Assembly (NCBI RefSeq): GCF_002078875.1
Contig: NC_034411.1
Location: 36,682,115-36,746,114 of the forward strand
Source of the DNA: Numida meleagris
Lineage: Eukaryota; Chordata; Aves; Galliformes; Numididae
DNA length: 64,000 nucleotides
Direction: 5' to 3'
Positions within the stretch are counted from its first letter, which is position 1. The number at the start of each line of letters is the position of its first letter. The notes under the pieces are model-generated. The model was not told where the DNA came from. It ran no database searches and was given only the letters and a program-made list of their open reading frames with translations. This document shows, piece by piece, positions 60,101 to 64,000 of the stretch. Position numbers and translations under genes: made by a program.

Positions 60101-63100
60101 ATTTTTTCCCTTTCCCCCCCCTCAAATTTTGCTTTTGTTTATCTGTAGAATGTCACAGCTCCTGACACTGTCACTTTCTCTGAATTCTGTTTCTCCAACC
60201 AAGGTATTTAAAACAAAATGTTTAAGCTCAACTAATTTCCACTTTGAAATGATGTTTTCTGTTTGTCTGCTTTCAGAAAATTTATAACCAGTTTTAAATA
60301 TTGTGCATGTCTATATGCTTGGCTTCTTATACATTGTACTCTAGCATGATCTCAGGTGTCAAATAATAAAGTTACAGAGGTAAATAATACATCAAAGCAA
60401 GGAAGAAGTATTAAGATGAAAGGCAAAGAAGAAATGTGTTTTTATATCATATTTGGAAAGAGAGTTCACTAGGAAATTAAATTCATGAGGCATCACATAC
60501 AGATGAAATCCTATTTGGAATGCAAGGACAGTGACGGGGACATTCCCTGTTTTACTTTGCAGAAGCATGCACCATTGTGAACATACATACAGAGATAAGC
60601 ACATAAATAAAGCTGAGAAGAAAGTTAACAAAACAACAACAAAAGACTACTTCTAGGCAGAAGCAGAAGTACTATTTCAGGATTCACATTTGCACATTTG
60701 TGCTCCACAGGAGAGGACTGGCAATTAAGTTCTGCGTGTGCTGAAGCAGAAAGCTTTGAACTCCTGAAGGAAGCAGCTGAGGAATGAAGCACTGCCAGGC
60801 CACAGTCCCTGCCCACTTCTCCAGTCCCACATACAGCATTCATCTGTCTTCGGGACAGCCCTACAGCTGGCTTCTCATAGGCAGTGATGGGGTACCAGGC
60901 TGCAGCACCTTGAGGTGGCGATGCGACTGAGCTCTCCCAGCTCCCCTGTCGGCAAATAGCATCACCCCTCATAAGCTCTCTTTCTGACAGCCCACGGTTT
61001 CATGGCTTCTACGGATGTGCTAGCAAACAGCAATGCTTCAAACCCTTTTTTCCTTCAAATCCCTTAAGAATAGCAGCAAAAAAAAAAAAAGATAAGTTAG
61101 TCAAGTTTGGAGATAAACATAACAGACTGAGGAAAGACTGCTGTTATGATGTATCTGAAAGATAAACTCTTTGGAAACAATGAAGGTGATATATAGTAAG
61201 GCGAAACATCACATCACACATTTCACTCCACATCTCTCCTCAAACTTGTGTCCATTTTGTAAATGAAATTCAGCTTTATTTATGTGCCAGGGAGATACTG
61301 ACTGTGATCGAGGCAGGAGAGAAACTAAATCCTTCCATTCCTTTGTCATCCCTGTCTACCACTCCCAATAAGGACACAAAGTAAAAAAAAAAAAAAAAAA
61401 AGACAGCTATTAACTATAGCTAATAAGTCAAAGTCTGTCTAATCAGAAATAATCATTTGTTGGCATGGATATTTGGCAAGAATGTTTAATGATTGACAAG
61501 TCTTTCTCCAAAGTAAATTTCTCAGGTGCAACATTGAACTGCAGACCCATCAAAGGGCAGAACAAGAAGCCAAAACACATGGGAAACAAGTAACAGCAGG
61601 TACACATGCCCAAGAAAAGTGCCAGCATCAGTGTCATTGCTAAAGACATTCAGGACAGCAGAGCAAGGCGCAAATGTGGGTGCCACTTCACACCAGATTT
61701 CTTGTGCATGGCCATATTCCTGAAATGAGTTATTGGAGATTGCCTAGATTTCCTCAAGAAAACAAGGGAAAAAAAACTTTTTGAGGGGGAAAAACAAAAA
61801 CATTCAGAAAGTTTTTAGACACAATGCTGTAGAAAGCACTTCAGAGGGATAAGAATAGGAGTGCTCCAAGGGTAAAAATGAGATAGCCATTAGCCCTCTT
61901 CCTTAAAAGATAAACTTCACACATTTGAGAAGAAAAAAATGTGGAAGCCAAAGAGGATGTTTACAGTAGCTGCTAAGAATCTAAATGGGAGCTGCAGTAT
62001 CTTTCAATAAATAGTGTTGATTTAGTTTCTTGCTGCAGTTAGAAAAAATGCAACTGTTATTTTTATATTTGAATGGCACTTTTTCAGTTTCTTGTCTCAA
62101 ACATCAAAAAAAATCAATTTCTATGGCTAAAATTTGTATCTTTTGAGGGAAAATGTATCAACAGCTCAAAGAGCATCATGTACAGCTTCCTTCTCCTTTG
62201 TACTTCCATGGATCAAGAACAATATGATCAGCTCACATTTGAAGCACATCTAAGAATTAACATTTTCTGAAATAAGTCCCATGATAAAGAGAATGCAAAT
62301 AATGTTATTTCAGACATTGCAGGTGAAACATAACTTCAAGCCCAGTTTCTTCATATACAACGTGCACAGACTAACAAGCCACACATAATTAGCAAGTCTA
62401 CATTCAGATTTAAGCTCACAGACAGTTTCTCGTAAAGCTACAATACTTGTGACCCAACTTCATTTTCACACATTCTCTACACAGCATAGTAATACCCTCA
62501 AAATGGATAGATGTACTGTCATATTTACACCCAGATTCATATAGCAGGCACACTTACAGAATGGCATAGATTAACATATTTAAATCAGTGCCAGATTATC
62601 GCATGCATCTTTGATCAGCGATAAATCTTAATAAAGACAAAGCCAGTTCTGCCATAGCATATAAATATTGTATGCATCGTAGTTTCATTTCTATCTAAAA
62701 AATAATTATTTGACCAAGACAGGAAAAAAAATTGTTTTTCTATTTTTCTGGAGGAAAAGAAGAAACTGTTCTCATTTTTGGCTGTGGTACCTCTTTCAGA
62801 ACAAAAATATTGTGTCCACTCCAGCTGTCTCAAGGAATGTATCCACATGCAGCAGTCCAAATTTTTATTATTGTAGTCTAAATAGTATGCTTCCTTCTTT
62901 TTTTTCCCCTGAGATTTTGAAGTTTCTGACAGTCATTTGCCCTTAGGCACTCAGCGCGTTGTTTCTAGGCATTATCTACTGCACTGATGTTGCCACCACA
63001 ACTCTGAAACTGTAAATTTGAACTCAGAACACATAATAATTTATTATGAATACTACCTATTTAATAATAACTATTATTATTAGGGTACCTGCTCAACTAC

Positions 63101-64000
63101 GGATAACTTTCCTCAACTCTGAATGCAAGATGAATTAGTCTATGTGGCTTACAGTAAATCCCTGCTTAAATTACAGATGAGCTATTTGATTCTCCAAAAA
63201 AAAAAAAAAAAGGAAGAAAAAAATGGAGCACTGAGCCTGTATGCAATGACACCCATCCTTCCTCTCTGGAATGCAAGGTAGCCTCATTGCCTCATGCATG
63301 AGGCTGTTTATTAACAAAAGCTTAGCACTGCAAACTGAATTTCTTAATGATAGTAAATCCAGATGATATGCAAGTGTGGGAGCACAGTCCTGCTGTGCCT
63401 GCCTGCAGAGCAGCCAGGCTATGTGGCAATAGCACCTCTGGTTATGGCTTTCCCCCATGGGTCCGCAGATAGGAGGAAATGGGAAGGTACCAGCCCCACC
63501 CACACTAGGGCTTACCAGCAACCCTTGGTAGCCAAACACTAAACTAAGGTCTAGCAGACCCTAGACAAGGCTGAAATTAAAAGTAAGAAGCCCTCTGATG
63601 GGGGAGGGGGAGGGTGGAAGAGAAAAAAAAAAAAAAACAATATATTCAGTAATCCTCCCTGCCATTGTCCTGGTCTGCTTGCCACCTCAGGTTATAGGAG
63701 ACACATGCCGCAGTGGCTCTGGAATGGCTTCTCCTCCATGCCTACCCCCCGAAAATATTTTTACTCCCATACTCTGCAAAGAAATAACAGGAACACGATT
63801 TGCAGAAATTAAGAGAACAGCCATTAAAAACACCTAAATTCCCTACAGCCCAGCAGTCCCCGCACCGTCCCAGGGAGGAAATACCTTTCAGGCAGAGGAA
63901 GGAACCAAGCCCAAGTTACAGAATTATTTTATAAAGATGACAATTACTTCATCTGCGGCAGTTTTCTTAACACATCCTTCCTTTTCTGTTGCTTTTTTTG
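57121..64000. other. Unique A+T-rich sequence to the window end, nothing recognised
   Basis: Nearly seven kilobases without any transposon end. It includes A runs at 61383-61401 and 63196-63211 and a run of TAATAA/TTATTA repeats near 63040-63085. ORFs of 115 codons (60625-60972 minus) and 122 codons (63171-63539 minus) have no motif and no start context, and the second begins in a poly(A)-derived Phe run. A noncoding splice-bounded segment at 63516-63570 (minus) is discussed among the findings. Confidence 0.5.
61383..61401. repeat. Poly(A) run
   Basis: Nineteen consecutive A residues in unique sequence. Confidence 0.9.

Noticed and set aside
60625..60972. 115-codon minus-strand ORF
   Set aside because: No domain, no splice or promoter context, and a Leu-rich end from simple sequence.
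63171..63539. 122-codon minus-strand ORF
   Set aside because: Its C-terminal end is encoded by a poly(A)/purine tract read as Phe residues, and the rest has no recognisable domain.
1..64000. CRISPR arrays, tRNA or rRNA genes, operons, phage or bacterial mobile systems
   Set aside because: No regularly spaced repeats, cloverleaf candidates or dense ORF arrays were seen. The repeat content is that of a bird genome.

Overview
This window looks like nuclear DNA from a bird, most likely a galliform such as chicken. The evidence is a set of CR1 LINE 3' ends that finish in ATTCTATG-type repeats, avian-type solo LTRs, and a short mariner-type element that I recognise as resembling the chicken Galluhop family. 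The sequence is A+T-rich, has long homopolymer runs, and lacks the dense long ORFs and ribosome binding sites of a bacterial genome. No complete protein-coding gene is visible. The ORFs longer than 100 codons are chance frames, antisense frames or pieces of retrotransposons.

Layout, left to right. 1-4402 is mostly unique, with a purine tract and a small G+C-richer patch that holds a possible noncoding exon. 4403-4987 is a solo LTR flanked by GTTC duplications. A CA microsatellite (5872-5898) and an AAAAAT hexamer array (7781-7832) follow. 8117-8960 is an internally deleted, minus-strand CR1 that still shows part of the ORF1 esterase and the first codons of ORF2. 9-37 kb is largely unique, with scattered CR1 tails at 12.0, 21.3, 23.2, 23.9, 25.9 and 33.2 kb. 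37.9-46.1 kb holds two more CR1 tails (37.9 and 39.3 kb), a minus-strand LTR (40092-40662) and a second large CR1 fragment (44976-46015) in which the reverse-transcriptase start is joined directly to the 3' tail. 51.7-52.8 kb holds a second LTR of the 40-kb type, split by a 577-bp mariner-like element. 56576-57115 is a third kind of solo LTR with perfect CTATC duplications. The remainder to 64000 is unique.

The only sign of a host gene is a set of short minus-strand segments with good splice signals and open frames (47259-47303, 34053-34068, 31779-31891, 28357-28409). Their phases are mutually compatible, so they may be exons of one gene with large introns running right to left. I could not name the protein, and because I chose these segments by scanning, the phase agreement is only suggestive.

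Other structure worth attention: a 24-bp perfect palindrome at 38414, a 12-bp-arm inverted repeat built on TTAATTAA at 36475, a 12-bp-arm hairpin at 54257 and a perfect 21-bp tandem duplication at 31169.
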